From the NCBI RefSeq assembly GCF_034044715.1, contig NZ_JAXCLW010000011.1, forward strand, positions 1 to 64,000: DNA of 64,000 nt. Direction: 5' to 3'. This DNA comes from Dongia_B soli (lineage in GTDB: Bacteria > Pseudomonadota > Alphaproteobacteria > Dongiales > Dongiaceae). Shown in pieces: positions 17,977 to 26,732 of the stretch. The notes under the pieces are model-generated. The model saw nothing but the letters and a program-made list of their open reading frames with translations. It did not search any database and was not told the origin of the DNA. Every line of letters starts with the position of its first letter. Position 1 is the stretch's first letter. The translations under genes and the position numbers were made by a program.

Positions 17977-19160
17977 TGCATGGCCTCCACCGAGGTCGCC
18001 TGTTCGGCCTTACGTTGCTCGACCGAAACCTTGGCGCCATTCTCCAACCGCATCTGGCCCTCGGTGACGACCTTTTCACCCGGCGACAGGCCCTTGGCGA
18101 TGACCGCTTTGTCGTCGATCCGTTGCGCCACGGTCACCGGGCGCATTTCCACGGTCATGTCGGATTTGATGACCCAGACATAGGAGCCCTGCTGGCTGAT
18201 CTGCAGCGCATCGGCAGGGACCACGATCGCATTCGGATCGGTCTTTAGCGTCATGACGACATTGACATACTGGCCTGGCCAGAGACGTTCATCGGTATTG
18301 TTGAATTTGGCCTTAACGGTAAGGGTATTGCTGGCTGAATCGATGGTGTTGTCGATGAAGGCGACCTCACCTTGCTGGGCGGGCGGGGTTTGGCCGACGA
18401 TCGACGGCAATTGCTTGGCGTCGGGGAAAGTGGCCGCGACCGGCACCGGGCCGGCCTGCATCGCCGCCTGGATATCGTCGAGATAATTTTGCTGCACGGA
18501 AAAAGCGACATAGATCGGCCGGAGCTGATTGATCGTCATCAGCGGCGTCGTGTCCGCCTGACGCACCAAATTACCCAGTTTGGAATTGATGCTGCCGATG
18601 CGCCCGGAGATCGGTGCCGTGATGACGGTATAACTCAGTTCGACTTGATCCGCCTGGACCTGGGCCTCATCGGCGGCAACTGTCGCTTCGAAGGCGGCGA
18701 CATCGGTTTTTGCCTGGTCCAGGGTCTGTGCCGAGGTGAAGTTCTTTGCCGCCAGCGGCACCAACCGGTTGACATTGCGCTTGGCATTTTCGAGTTGCGC
18801 ACGGTCCTTGGCGAGATTGGCCTGAGCCTGGCGCAAGGCCGCCTGCAGGGCCCGGTCATCCAATGTCATGAGCACGTCGCCGACTTTGACTTCCTGGCCT
18901 TCCTGGACATTGACGCTGGCAATCACGCCTTCGATACGGGGCTGGACGGCAACCGTCGCCATCGGCTGTACCCGGGCGACCGTGGCGATCTGTTGTGGCA
19001 TCGGCTGTTGCACGACTTCCGCCGCGTAGACCGGCAATCCAGGCTGACTATGATGCGCGTTGGGATTGGGCGCAGCGTCACCATCGCCGAATCCGCGCAC
19101 GGCAAGATAGCCGAGCCCGGCCAGCGCGACGGCGGCGATCAACAAGAGTTTCGATTTCAT
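17973..19160 (-). CDS. RND efflux periplasmic adaptor (membrane fusion protein), MdtA-like
   Basis: This 395-residue lipoyl/barrel-sandwich adaptor links the RND permease to an outer-membrane channel. One N-terminal membrane anchor (LLLIAAVALAGLGYLAV) is followed by the VQPRIEGVIASVNVQEGQEV half-lipoyl motif and a helical hairpin of about 100 residues rich in Ala, Gln and Lys (RQAQANLAKDRAQLENAK). The second lipoyl half reads ITAPISGRIGS, followed by beta-barrel and membrane-proximal domains. It is the first gene of the pump operon, with its stop overlapping the permease start. The promoter must lie in the 203-base gap shared with the TetR gene. Confidence 0.92.
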   Translation of the reverse strand: MKSKLLLIAAVALAGLGYLAVRGFGDGDAAPNPNAHHSQPGLPVYAAEVVQQPMPQQIATVARVQPMATVAVQPRIEGVIASVNVQEGQEVKVGDVLMTLDDRALQAALRQAQANLAKDRAQLENAKRNVNRLVPLAAKNFTSAQTLDQAKTDVAAFEATVAADEAQVQADQVELSYTVITAPISGRIGSINSKLGNLVRQADTTPLMTINQLRPIYVAFSVQQNYLDDIQAAMQAGPVPVAATFPDAKQLPSIVGQTPPAQQGEVAFIDNTIDSASNTLTVKAKFNNTDERLWPGQYVNVVMTLKTDPNAIVVPADALQISQQGSYVWVIKSDMTVEMRPVTVAQRIDDKAVIAKGLSPGEKVVTEGQMRLENGAKVSVEQRKAEQATSVEAMQ

Positions 19161-19329
19161 TCAGCCTTACCTGGATTACGATCGATGTTCGATCGACTGA
19201 TGATCGCACCGAGAATTGCCCTAGACATCATTCTACGCCATGTGACGCTAGATCCTGCGCCAGCATGGTGTTGCCCGGGCCACTTTCAGATTCTGCGTTC
19301 TATGACTTGATCATACCAGATCATTTATC

Positions 19330-19350
19330 TTAGACTAGAACTCTAAAGTT
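19330..19350. promoter_or_regulatory. Candidate operator for the divergent TetR regulator
   Basis: Two overlapping inverted repeats lie just upstream of the TetR start: TTAGA-N7-TCTAA (19330-19346) and AACT-N4-AGTT (19339-19350). A further repeat, CGATC...GATCG, lies near 19171-19189, closer to the adaptor gene. AT-rich palindromes here fit a TetR operator that represses both directions, but no half-site is long enough to be sure. Confidence 0.35.
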
Positions 19351-19363
19351 AAAGTTTCAATGA

Positions 19364-20023
19364 ATGCCATCAGAAAATTTTCCTGAATCCGCCGAAATAG
19401 CCATCTTCTCCTCGAAAAGTGAGCCCGGGGAGGAGCAGCATTGGCGCCAAAAGCGACGCCGCAATATCCTGACCGCAGCAGGTGCGCTGTTCGCCCGGGA
19501 TAGTTATGATGCTGTCCAAATGGACGACATCGCCCGCCTGGCAGGCGTGGGGAAGCCGACGATCTACCGCTATTTCGACTCGAAAGACGAGCTGTTTCTC
19601 GAGGTTTTCCGCGAAGCCTTGGAGCAATTGGAACAGGGAATCGGGCGAATCCTGTCAGCCGATATCACGGCCACCCAGGCCTTGAGCGAATTGCTCAGGC
19701 TGTCTTTCAATCTGCTCGGCAATCAGGTCTCGGCCCTGCGGCTGCTGACCGGCGACCGTCCGCAGCTCATCGTGCAGTGGCGAGAGGAATTTAGTCAGCG
19801 TCGGGGCCTGATCATGACCGCTTTCCGAAAGGTCCTCCAGCGCGGCATTGATGAGAATGAATTCCGCGCCGTTGATGTGGATGTTCTGCCCGCCATTTTT
19901 ATCGGGGTAGTCCGTGGCGGCCTGATGGGGGTCGACCAGCACGGTGTCGGACCTGCGCATTTGTCAGAAACAGCGGTCGATCTTCTCCTGTCCGGGCTAC
20001 GCAAGGATGCCGCCACCGCCTGA
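19364..20023 (+). CDS. TetR/AcrR-family transcriptional regulator
   Basis: This 219-residue dimeric repressor has an N-terminal helix-turn-helix at about residues 33-80 (KRRRNILTAAGALFARDSYD, then GVGKPTIYRYFDSKDELFLEV). The KPTIYRYF recognition segment is diagnostic. The C-terminal helical ligand domain is of the AcrR type. It is encoded divergently from the RND pump, so it most probably represses the pump until a toxic ligand binds. The extended N-terminus before the HTH (about 30 residues) is longer than usual. ATG 19364 lacks a clear ribosome site, so a start a few codons downstream is possible. Confidence 0.88.
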   Translation: MPSENFPESAEIAIFSSKSEPGEEQHWRQKRRRNILTAAGALFARDSYDAVQMDDIARLAGVGKPTIYRYFDSKDELFLEVFREALEQLEQGIGRILSADITATQALSELLRLSFNLLGNQVSALRLLTGDRPQLIVQWREEFSQRRGLIMTAFRKVLQRGIDENEFRAVDVDVLPAIFIGVVRGGLMGVDQHGVGPAHLSETAVDLLLSGLRKDAATA

Positions 20024-20237
20024 AGGTGGCTTGGACAAACGCACTTGCGTTCATTTGCTGGCAAGCGCCGGTGGCATCTGCCGAAATCGGGTTTCGACCG
20101 CATCATTCTGGGTGCGGAATCGCAAGGCATATGGCGTCATTCCTGATCGCGATTGACTTCGATCTGTCTTCCTGAAACAGTTTTCCGGCCAAGCGACCAA
20201 TGGTTCAACATTGGCTTAAGAATTAGAGGGGAGGCAC

Positions 20238-21122
20238 ATGCGCGTTGCCACGTTCACGTATCGCGGCGCTCGCTCGGTCTGTCGTCTTTTGCCGAGCGGT
20301 GATTATATCCAACCGATCGATCTTGGTTCTTCCGGCCAGCAAGCCGGCGTTCTCGCTCTCATCGATTTCGCGGCCGGCGGCGGCACCTTACGGGATGCGG
20401 GCGATCCGATCCCGCTCAAGGACGTGAAACTGGAAGCGCCGATTCCAAGGCCCCGGCGTAATATTTTCTGCGTCGGCAAGAATTATCGCGATCATGTTCA
20501 GGAGCTCAGCAAAGGCGGCTTCGAGGCGGATAAGGCAAAGGAAGACTTGCCATCGGTCCCGATCATCTTCTCCAAGATACCGGATTGTGTCATCGGCCCC
20601 AACTGCACCATCCGGATAGATCCCAAAGTCAGCAAGAAAATCGATTACGAGGCCGAGCTTGCCGTGGTTATTGGGCGAGGGGGTCGCCATATCGCCAAGG
20701 CCGATGCACTAAGCCATGTCTGGGGTTATACGATCGTCAACGACGTCACCGCACGAGACCTGCAGCGCGATCATCAGCAGTGGCTGATCGGCAAGTCTCA
20801 AGACAGCTTCTGTCCCATGGGGCCCTGGCTGGTCAGCTGCGTCGAATTCGATCTCAAGAACACCAATATTCGCTGCTGGGTGAATGACGAATTGCGCCAG
20901 AACGGCAATACGCGGGATATGATCTTCGATGTGCCGACACTCATCGAAAGCATTTCCGCTGGCATCACCTTGCAGCCCGGCGATATCATTGCAACCGGAA
21001 CGCCGGCCGGCGTGGGAGTCGGTTTCAAGCCGCCGAAATATCTTGCGCCGGATGATCGCGTGCGGATCGAAATCGACCGGATCGGCACTTTGGAAAATCC
21101 GGTCGCGTTGTGGGAGGGCTGA
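20238..21122 (+). CDS. Fumarylacetoacetate hydrolase (FAH) family protein
   Basis: This 294-residue Mg-dependent C-C bond hydrolase or decarboxylase belongs to the FAH superfamily. Family motifs are IFCVGKNYRDHVQE, FSKIPDCVIGP, the metal-binding glutamates around YEAELAVVIG, and the terminal IIATGTPAGVGVGFKPP. The group contains acylpyruvases, HpaG-type enzymes and ureidoglycolate lyase-like proteins; which of these is meant cannot be settled from sequence alone. AGGGGAGG lies 5 bases before ATG 20238. The SRPBCC gene follows 59 bases later on the same strand, probably in the same operon. Confidence 0.85.
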   Translation: MRVATFTYRGARSVCRLLPSGDYIQPIDLGSSGQQAGVLALIDFAAGGGTLRDAGDPIPLKDVKLEAPIPRPRRNIFCVGKNYRDHVQELSKGGFEADKAKEDLPSVPIIFSKIPDCVIGPNCTIRIDPKVSKKIDYEAELAVVIGRGGRHIAKADALSHVWGYTIVNDVTARDLQRDHQQWLIGKSQDSFCPMGPWLVSCVEFDLKNTNIRCWVNDELRQNGNTRDMIFDVPTLIESISAGITLQPGDIIATGTPAGVGVGFKPPKYLAPDDRVRIEIDRIGTLENPVALWEG

Positions 21123-21181
21123 CCAACCCAGGCGTCGTCAACCGCCTGGGGCATTTCGCAAAGAGCGGCGAAGGAGGTTAT

Positions 21182-21622
21182 ATGCCAAGAGCTTCGGTCT
21201 CCAGCGTCATTGACGCGCCAGTTGAACAGGTCTGGAAGCGAATTCGCGATTTCAACGCTTTGCCGCAATGGCATCCGGCGATCAAAGACAGCCGCATCGA
21301 AGATGGGCTGGCTCCAGACAAGATCGGCTGCATCCGAAACTTCAATTTGCGGGACGGAGCAAATTTCCGCGAACAGCTTCTCGCCTTATCTGATCGTGAC
21401 CATAGCTATACTTATGTGATTCTCGACTCGCCCTTCGGCGTGGTCAATTATGTGTCCACGCTCAAATTGACGCCGGTCACTGACGGCGACCGTTGCGTCG
21501 TCGAATGGTATTCGGATTTCGATTGCGAGCCGCAACGCAGCCAGGAACTGGTGAACACTTTCCGCCAGGCTGTCTATCAGGCAGGCTTCGATGCGCTGAA
21601 AAGCCATTTCTCGCGACGATGA
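21182..21622 (+). CDS. SRPBCC (START-like) family protein
   Basis: This 146-residue protein has the helix-grip fold of polyketide cyclase/dehydrase and lipid-transport-like proteins, which bind hydrophobic ligands in a deep cavity. The N-terminus (SSVIDAPVEQVWKRIRDFNA LPQWHP, read without the space) is typical. The start MPRAS at 21182 is favoured by GGAGG six bases upstream over an in-frame ATG at 21110. It lies after the FAH gene and ends 9 bases before the convergent patatin gene. No ligand or reaction can be assigned. Confidence 0.8.
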   Translation: MPRASVSSVIDAPVEQVWKRIRDFNALPQWHPAIKDSRIEDGLAPDKIGCIRNFNLRDGANFREQLLALSDRDHSYTYVILDSPFGVVNYVSTLKLTPVTDGDRCVVEWYSDFDCEPQRSQELVNTFRQAVYQAGFDALKSHFSRR

Positions 21623-21631
21623 GCCGGGCCT

Positions 21632-22804
21632 TCAATCACGTGCATCGCTGCCGAGATCGAAGGTCCTCACGCTTTCCAGATTGGTGGGCCGCTGCAACAC
21701 CTCGGGATGGCGCAGCGTCCGCACCGCATCATAATAGCCGGCACGCCAGTGGTCCTCCATCGATTGCCGGGAGAATTCGTAGTCCTTGGAATGACCTTCA
21801 TATTTGGCCGTGCGATAGATCAGGTGCACGATATTGTAGACCTTATGGGATGCGACGGTGCCGAGCAGTTTCGCTTCGTCACTCTCGCGTAGCTCCGGCG
21901 GCAATTGCGACAGCAGATTGCCGAGTGCGCAACGCAAGCGTTGCATGCGCTTGAACTGGTCGGTATTGGCACGCGTCCGGCTCGAATATTGAATCTCCTT
22001 CTGGCGCATCATGACTTCCGCCAAGTCGCGCGGAAATACGCCGCGCGCGTTCCAGAGATCCACCTGGAACGCAAGCGTATCCTGGCGCAGCTCGTTATTG
22101 ACGACCCAGCTCAGCGGCGTATTCGATACCAGGCCGCCATCCCAATAGAACTCGCCTTCGATTTCGACCGCAGGAAAGCCCGGCGGCAAGGCACCGCTCG
22201 CCATCACATGAAGCGGGCCGATCTTGTGCGTCGTCGTGTCGAAATAACTGAAATTGCCATTGCGGACATTGACCGCACCGACGCTGAGCCGCATTCCGTC
22301 ATGATTGAGGCGATCGAAATCCACCAGACGCTCGAGCGTGGTCAGCAGGGAACTCGTGTCATAGAGGCTGGTCGCTTGATGCATGCCGGGGGGATAGAAC
22401 CATGGTCCCGGCAGACGGGGCGCGAAGAATCCGGGGGCGCCGAAAGTCGCTGCCTGAAACGCGCTGATTTGGTTCAAGGCCGTGCGCGTTGCATCACCGC
22501 GCAGCAGCGGTGCAAACCAGCTATCCCCGCAACCCGTTCCCCCCACCACGGTGACTTCTTCCCAGAACTGTCGCAATTTCGCGACACGTTCCTTCGGCGC
22601 GTTGCCGGCGATCAATGCGGCATTAATGGCGCCGATCGAAATACCCGCCACCCAGTCAGGTTGCAGTCCCGCTTCGGCAAGCGCCTCGTAGACGCCGGCT
22701 TGATAGGCGCCGAGCGCACCGCCGCCTTGTAACAGCAATGCAATGCAATCAAAGGGTGGGCGTGTATCGACGCGATGTGTTTTCCTGAGCGGTGGCTGTG
22801 TCAT
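21632..22804 (-). CDS. Patatin-like phospholipase
   Basis: This 390-residue serine hydrolase of the patatin family uses a Ser-Asp dyad to cleave acyl chains from lipids. Visible are the oxyanion loop LLQGGGALGAYQAGV, the nucleophile elbow GISIG and the Asp in DGGLVSNTPL. A C-terminal helical extension with REKxx-like basic stretches follows the catalytic domain, as in the long alphaproteobacterial patatins linked to membrane or polyhydroxyalkanoate lipid turnover. The start MTQPPLRK at 22804 is chosen because the upstream open frame is low-complexity and not family-like. It is a single gene, convergent with the SRPBCC gene. Confidence 0.87.
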   Translation of the reverse strand: MTQPPLRKTHRVDTRPPFDCIALLLQGGGALGAYQAGVYEALAEAGLQPDWVAGISIGAINAALIAGNAPKERVAKLRQFWEEVTVVGGTGCGDSWFAPLLRGDATRTALNQISAFQAATFGAPGFFAPRLPGPWFYPPGMHQATSLYDTSSLLTTLERLVDFDRLNHDGMRLSVGAVNVRNGNFSYFDTTTHKIGPLHVMASGALPPGFPAVEIEGEFYWDGGLVSNTPLSWVVNNELRQDTLAFQVDLWNARGVFPRDLAEVMMRQKEIQYSSRTRANTDQFKRMQRLRCALGNLLSQLPPELRESDEAKLLGTVASHKVYNIVHLIYRTAKYEGHSKDYEFSRQSMEDHWRAGYYDAVRTLRHPEVLQRPTNLESVRTFDLGSDARD

Positions 22805-23063
22805 ACGTATCGTATCTCTTGCCGGGAATAATCGACAGGTCGTCGCGGTATCGCAATATGACTTTCGCGTCTGAGCAATAGCTGACGAAAAAGCGCAGGC
22901 TTCCGCCAGCATTTGAGTAAGAGATTTCCGAAGACGCAAGTTAAATGATGACGCAAAGTGCCGCTGCGCTTGAGCCGCTTGCAGCATCCACCCTTGAAGC
23001 CCAGGGATGGGGGCGTAGAATAGCCATTCCGATTATGAATATAGTTGGACGCATCTTTACAGA

Positions 23064-23747
23064 ATGGGTACGCAAATGGGACATACTGTCGAATTGAAGG
23101 CCGCCGATGGGTTCAAACTCAGCGGATATCGCGCGGAGCCTGCCGGCCGCCCGAAAGGCGCACTTGTCGTGCTGCAGGAGATCTTCGGCGTCAATCATCA
23201 TATACGGGCTGTGGCCGATCGTTTCGCTGCGGAAGGCTATGTCGCTCTGGCGCCTGCCTTGTTCGACCGTGCGGAACGCAATGTGGAGCTCGGCTATGAC
23301 CAGACGGGCATGGAACGCGGTCTTAAACTGCGCAGCCAGGTTCAATTGACAGATACGTTAACTGACGTTCAGGCGGGCATTCAGGCGCTGTCTGATGTCG
23401 GCAAGATTGCGACCATCGGCTATTGCTGGGGCGGATCGCTGGCTTTTTTATCGGCAGCGCGGCTTAACGGTCTCGCTTGTGCCATTGGCTATTATGGCGC
23501 AATGATCGCAGCCCATGCGGGTGAGAAGCCAAAAGTGCCGGTACTGCTGCATTTCGGTGAAGACGATCACGGCATTCCGCTCACCGATGTCGAGAAGATT
23601 CGCCAAACGCGCCCTGAAATCGAAATTCATGTTTACAAGGGCGCCGGTCATGGCTTCAGCTGTGACGAACGCGAGTCGTTTAACGCAACCAGCCATGAGG
23701 CTGCACTTAAACGCAGTCTGGCATTTCTGAACAAGCATTTGTCCTAA
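23064..23747 (+). CDS. Dienelactone hydrolase family protein
   Basis: This 227-residue alpha/beta hydrolase resembles dienelactone hydrolase (ClcD), which opens lactone rings in chloroaromatic breakdown; many chromosomal copies have other or unknown substrates. The catalytic set is visible: Cys121 in GYCWGG, an Asp in HFGEDDHG (167/168), His196 in GAGHGF, and Glu39 in LQEIFGV. The start is ATG 23064 or ATG 23076; the second fits the family start MGHTVEL better. It stands alone with no aromatic-catabolic genes around it. Confidence 0.87.
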   Translation: MGTQMGHTVELKAADGFKLSGYRAEPAGRPKGALVVLQEIFGVNHHIRAVADRFAAEGYVALAPALFDRAERNVELGYDQTGMERGLKLRSQVQLTDTLTDVQAGIQALSDVGKIATIGYCWGGSLAFLSAARLNGLACAIGYYGAMIAAHAGEKPKVPVLLHFGEDDHGIPLTDVEKIRQTRPEIEIHVYKGAGHGFSCDERESFNATSHEAALKRSLAFLNKHLS

Positions 23748-23794
23748 TTTTCATAAAATTTCAGTCACCCTGCACTCCACCTTAGAGATGCCGG

Positions 23795-23822
23795 CACCTC
23801 GTCACGGGCTTGTGACGAGGTG
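23795..23822. other. Perfect 11-bp stem-loop downstream of the dienelactone hydrolase gene
   Basis: CACCTCGTCAC (23795-23805) pairs fully with GTGACGAGGTG (23812-23822) over a six-base loop. It lies 47 bases after the stop codon and has no T-run, so it is either a weak terminator or a structured 3' end. Confidence 0.55.
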
Positions 23823-23982
23823 GGGACGGATATGACGCAAATCTCACCATAGCGTGAATGCAGTCAGCTTGAGCGTGCCAGCCAGCCGCCTTACGTGAGT
23901 CTTGCTCGCTAATCGTCTGGACAGTCAGTGCCGGAAGCGTCCGGCATTATCACGTCCGGAAACGGCAGGAAGGAGATGCGAG

Positions 23983-24576
23983 ATGCTGAAACGCTTTCTG
24001 TTAACGACCGCCGTTCTGAGCGTCGCCGCCATGCCGGTGAGTATTGCGCCGGCCCTCGCCCAGGATAGCAACCAACCCACCACTACATCGCCGGCGCCTG
24101 CTCCTGCACCGACGCCCTCCGCCACGCCGGATGCATCGACCTCTACCACTGCAGAGGCGCCGACCCCGCCACCGGGGGATGCGATCATCGCGGCCGAAAG
24201 CAGCGGGGAAATCCGTGCCGATAAGCTCATCGGCATGAAGGTGTACAACGCCGACGGCAAAGAAGTCGGTAAGGTAAAGGACGTGCTGTTCGATAGGGAC
24301 GGGACGGCGAAGGGTGTCGTCCTGTCGGTGGGGGGCGTGCTCGGCATCGGCGCGAAGCCGGTAGGCTTGCAGTGGAAAGAAATCGATCTGCAGCCGGAGC
24401 GGCAGGCGGTAAAGGTCAATTATTCGAAGGAACAGCTTGAGGCGGCGCCGAGCTTCAAGACGCAGGAGGCCCAGGCTTCCGAAATGAATTCTGCGAACCA
24501 GTCAGGCCAGCCGTCAGCGGCACCCTCGCCGAGCGGCACGGCACCCGCACCCAGCGGATCTGGCTCTAGCCAGTAA
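23983..24576 (+). CDS. Secreted PRC-barrel domain protein
   Basis: This 197-residue exported protein has a signal peptide at residues 1-25 (MLKRFLLTTAVLSVAAMPVS, cleaved after APALA). A Pro/Thr/Ser/Ala-rich linker (about 28-62) is followed by a PRC-barrel (about 70-140) starting IRADKLIGMKVYNADGKEVG. A second disordered Pro/Ser/Gly-rich tail ends the protein. PRC barrels mediate protein interactions, and this periplasmic alphaproteobacterial form has no defined role. GGAAGGAG lies ahead of ATG 23983. A strong terminator follows, so it is a single-gene unit. Confidence 0.85.
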   Translation: MLKRFLLTTAVLSVAAMPVSIAPALAQDSNQPTTTSPAPAPAPTPSATPDASTSTTAEAPTPPPGDAIIAAESSGEIRADKLIGMKVYNADGKEVGKVKDVLFDRDGTAKGVVLSVGGVLGIGAKPVGLQWKEIDLQPERQAVKVNYSKEQLEAAPSFKTQEAQASEMNSANQSGQPSAAPSPSGTAPAPSGSGSSQ

Positions 24577-24593
24577 TGATCTGGCCGATTATG

Positions 24594-24628
24594 AACCCGG
24601 CAGCGGGAACGCTGCCGGGTTTATTTTG
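24594..24628 (+). terminator. Rho-independent terminator of the PRC-barrel gene
   Basis: A perfect 12-bp stem (24594-24605 with 24610-24621) has a GGAA tetraloop and a T-rich tail (TTTATTTTG). It starts 17 bases after the stop codon. Confidence 0.92.
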
Positions 24629-24989
24629 TCGGCAACATCATTGGTCTAAAGGTCAATTTGCCCGCCTGCGAGAATCATAGTAGGTTCTTGATGACAAGTT
24701 TCAGCCCGTATTGATCGAGAGGGTGAAGGCGGTCTACGCCATCGATCATGGAGGTTGGATGCGTTCGCATTTCCGGTTCACTTAAATTCAGAAACCTCGT
24801 CTAGTCCAAGGCGAGGCGATTTTGCGTGCGATTAAGCCGGATAGTGACCGCATTGATTTGGCGCCGACTGCACTGTTCGAGGCATTTGCAAACGACGGAC
24901 TTTCCGGGCAAGCGGCAGCGGTCCGAGAACGCATGTTTCGCTGAACTCACCAGGTCGATAACAAACACCAACATCGAAGGGGGAAATCG
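24629..24989. other. Non-coding leader region before the lactate permease gene
   Basis: No convincing gene lies in these 361 bases. A plus-strand frame of about 50 codons ending at TGA 24942-24944 has a protein-like composition but no start codon with a ribosome site. The lactate permease promoter should lie here; a GGGGGAAA ribosome site precedes its ATG. No recognisable LldR-type operator was found. Confidence 0.5.
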
Positions 24990-26660
24990 ATGACGTGGGA
25001 GCAAGTATATAATCCATTGGGATCGATGGCGGGGTCGACGATCGTGGCAGCCCTGCCCGTCCTGGTGCTGCTGATCCTGATTGCCTCCAACAAGGTCAAG
25101 GCGCATATCGCGGCGATCATTGCGTTGATCGTCGCCAACCTCGTCGCCATCTTTGCCTTCACCATGCCGGCAGAATTGTCCCTGCGTGCGACCGTCCTAG
25201 GCGCAGTGACCGGCTTTTTTCCCATCGGCTGGATCGTTCTCAACGTCATCTTCCTCTATCGCCTAACTGTGGAGACAGGGGCATTCGATGTCCTGAAAAC
25301 CGCGATCGGCGGTGTCACCAATGACCGGCGCCTTCAGCTGCTGCTGGTCGCTTTCTCCTTCGGCGCTTTTTTTGAAGGCGCCTCGGGCTTCGGAACGCCC
25401 GTAGCTGTCACCGGCGCCATTCTGATCGGATTGGGCTTCTCGCCTTTGGCGGCCTCTGGCCTGTCGCTGATCGCCAATACGGCACCCGTCGCCTTCGGTG
25501 CGCTGGGCACCCCGATCCAGGGCCTGGCGCAGGTAACGGGTCTCGATCCTTACCTGCTCGGCGCGATGGTGGGGCGGCAATTGCCCTTCTTCTCTTTAAT
25601 TGTTCCTTTCTGGTTGATCTGGGCTTTCGCCGGCTGGCGTGGGATGTTGCAGATCTGGCCGGCGATCCTGGTCTGCGGCATTTCATTCGCCGTACCACAA
25701 TTCGTGATTTCCAATTACATCAATCCCTGGATCGTCGATGTCGGTGCCTCGCTGATTTCGATGGCCTGCCTGATCGGCTTTTTGAAAATCTGGCGTCCGA
25801 GGGAAGTCTGGACCTCGCCGGCGTTGCGCAGTCGCGATGTTTCCGGTGAGGGGCGGATTGTCCCGCGGGAGCCGGAAACCAGGCCGAGCAACAACCAAGT
25901 CTGGATGGCGCTGTTGCCCTGGATCATTGTCTGCGTGGTGCTGCTGGTTTGGGGCACCCGGTGGTTCAAAACTGCGGTGAATGCCTGGGCGACCTGGAAT
26001 TATCCGGTGCCGGGTCTCGACAAGATGATCACCAAGGTGCCGCCCGTCGTGGCGAAGCCGACACCGGAAGGGGCCGTCTTCTCCTTTACCTGGTTGTCTT
26101 ACACCGGCACCGGTATGCTGATCGCGGCTATCATTGCTGGCTTCCTTATGGGCTTTTCTCCGGGACGCCTGGTCAAGGCCTATGGCGGAACGATCCGGGT
26201 CTGCGCCTATTCGCTAATCACCATTTCGGCAATGCTGGCCATCGGCACGCTGACCCGCTTGTCGGGGATCGATGCGACCCTCGGCCTTGCTTTTGCGACG
26301 ACGGGCGTCCTTTATCCTTTCTTCGGTACCTTGCTCGGCTGGTTGGGCGTTGCTTTGACCGGATCGGATACGGCCTCGAATGTCTTGTTCGGCAACCTGC
26401 AGAAGATTACGTCGCAACAGCTCGGATTGTCACCGATCCTCATGAGCGCTGCCAATTCATCGGGCGGTGTAATGGGCAAAATGATCGATGCCCAATCGAT
26501 TGTCGTCGCTTCGACGGCAACCAACTGGTTTGGCCATGAGGGATCGATCCTGCGCTTCGTCTTCTGGCATTCGATTGCGCTGGCCTGCCTGGTTGGCATC
26601 CTGGTCATGTTGCAGGCTTATGTCTGGCCGTTCACCGCCATGGTGGTGGCGGCACCGTAA
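24990..26660 (+). CDS. lldP: L-lactate permease (LctP family)
   Basis: This 556-residue inner-membrane proton symporter for lactate (and often glycolate) has about 13 hydrophobic helices. Family signatures are FGAFFEGASGFGTPVAVTGA, LIANTAPVAFGALGTPI and the C-terminal GWLGVALTGSDTASNVLFG and AANSSGGVMGKMIDAQSIVV. The length fits the family. It is a single gene between two terminators, with no lactate dehydrogenase (lldD or lutABC) next to it, so the catabolic enzymes must lie elsewhere. The adjacent chemoreceptor on the opposite strand could sense a related organic acid, but that is only proximity. Confidence 0.93.
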   Translation: MTWEQVYNPLGSMAGSTIVAALPVLVLLILIASNKVKAHIAAIIALIVANLVAIFAFTMPAELSLRATVLGAVTGFFPIGWIVLNVIFLYRLTVETGAFDVLKTAIGGVTNDRRLQLLLVAFSFGAFFEGASGFGTPVAVTGAILIGLGFSPLAASGLSLIANTAPVAFGALGTPIQGLAQVTGLDPYLLGAMVGRQLPFFSLIVPFWLIWAFAGWRGMLQIWPAILVCGISFAVPQFVISNYINPWIVDVGASLISMACLIGFLKIWRPREVWTSPALRSRDVSGEGRIVPREPETRPSNNQVWMALLPWIIVCVVLLVWGTRWFKTAVNAWATWNYPVPGLDKMITKVPPVVAKPTPEGAVFSFTWLSYTGTGMLIAAIIAGFLMGFSPGRLVKAYGGTIRVCAYSLITISAMLAIGTLTRLSGIDATLGLAFATTGVLYPFFGTLLGWLGVALTGSDTASNVLFGNLQKITSQQLGLSPILMSAANSSGGVMGKMIDAQSIVVASTATNWFGHEGSILRFVFWHSIALACLVGILVMLQAYVWPFTAMVVAAP

Positions 26661-26677
26661 GATCGCATCGCGCAAAG

Positions 26678-26710
26678 AAAAGGGCGTTCCTCACGGGAAC
26701 GCCCTTTTTG
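26678..26710. terminator. Bidirectional terminator between lactate permease and chemoreceptor genes
   Basis: AAAAGGGCGTTCC (26678-26690) pairs with GGAACGCCCTTTT (26696-26708) across a five-base loop. The A-run on one side and T5 on the other let it work for both convergent genes. Confidence 0.92.
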
Positions 26711-26732
26711 TTTAATGCTTGTGCGTAATGCC

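Noticed and set aside
24776..24944. About 50 codons of protein-like sequence before the lactate permease
   Set aside because: No start codon with a ribosome site and no recognisable family; an open stretch of this length is not unusual here.
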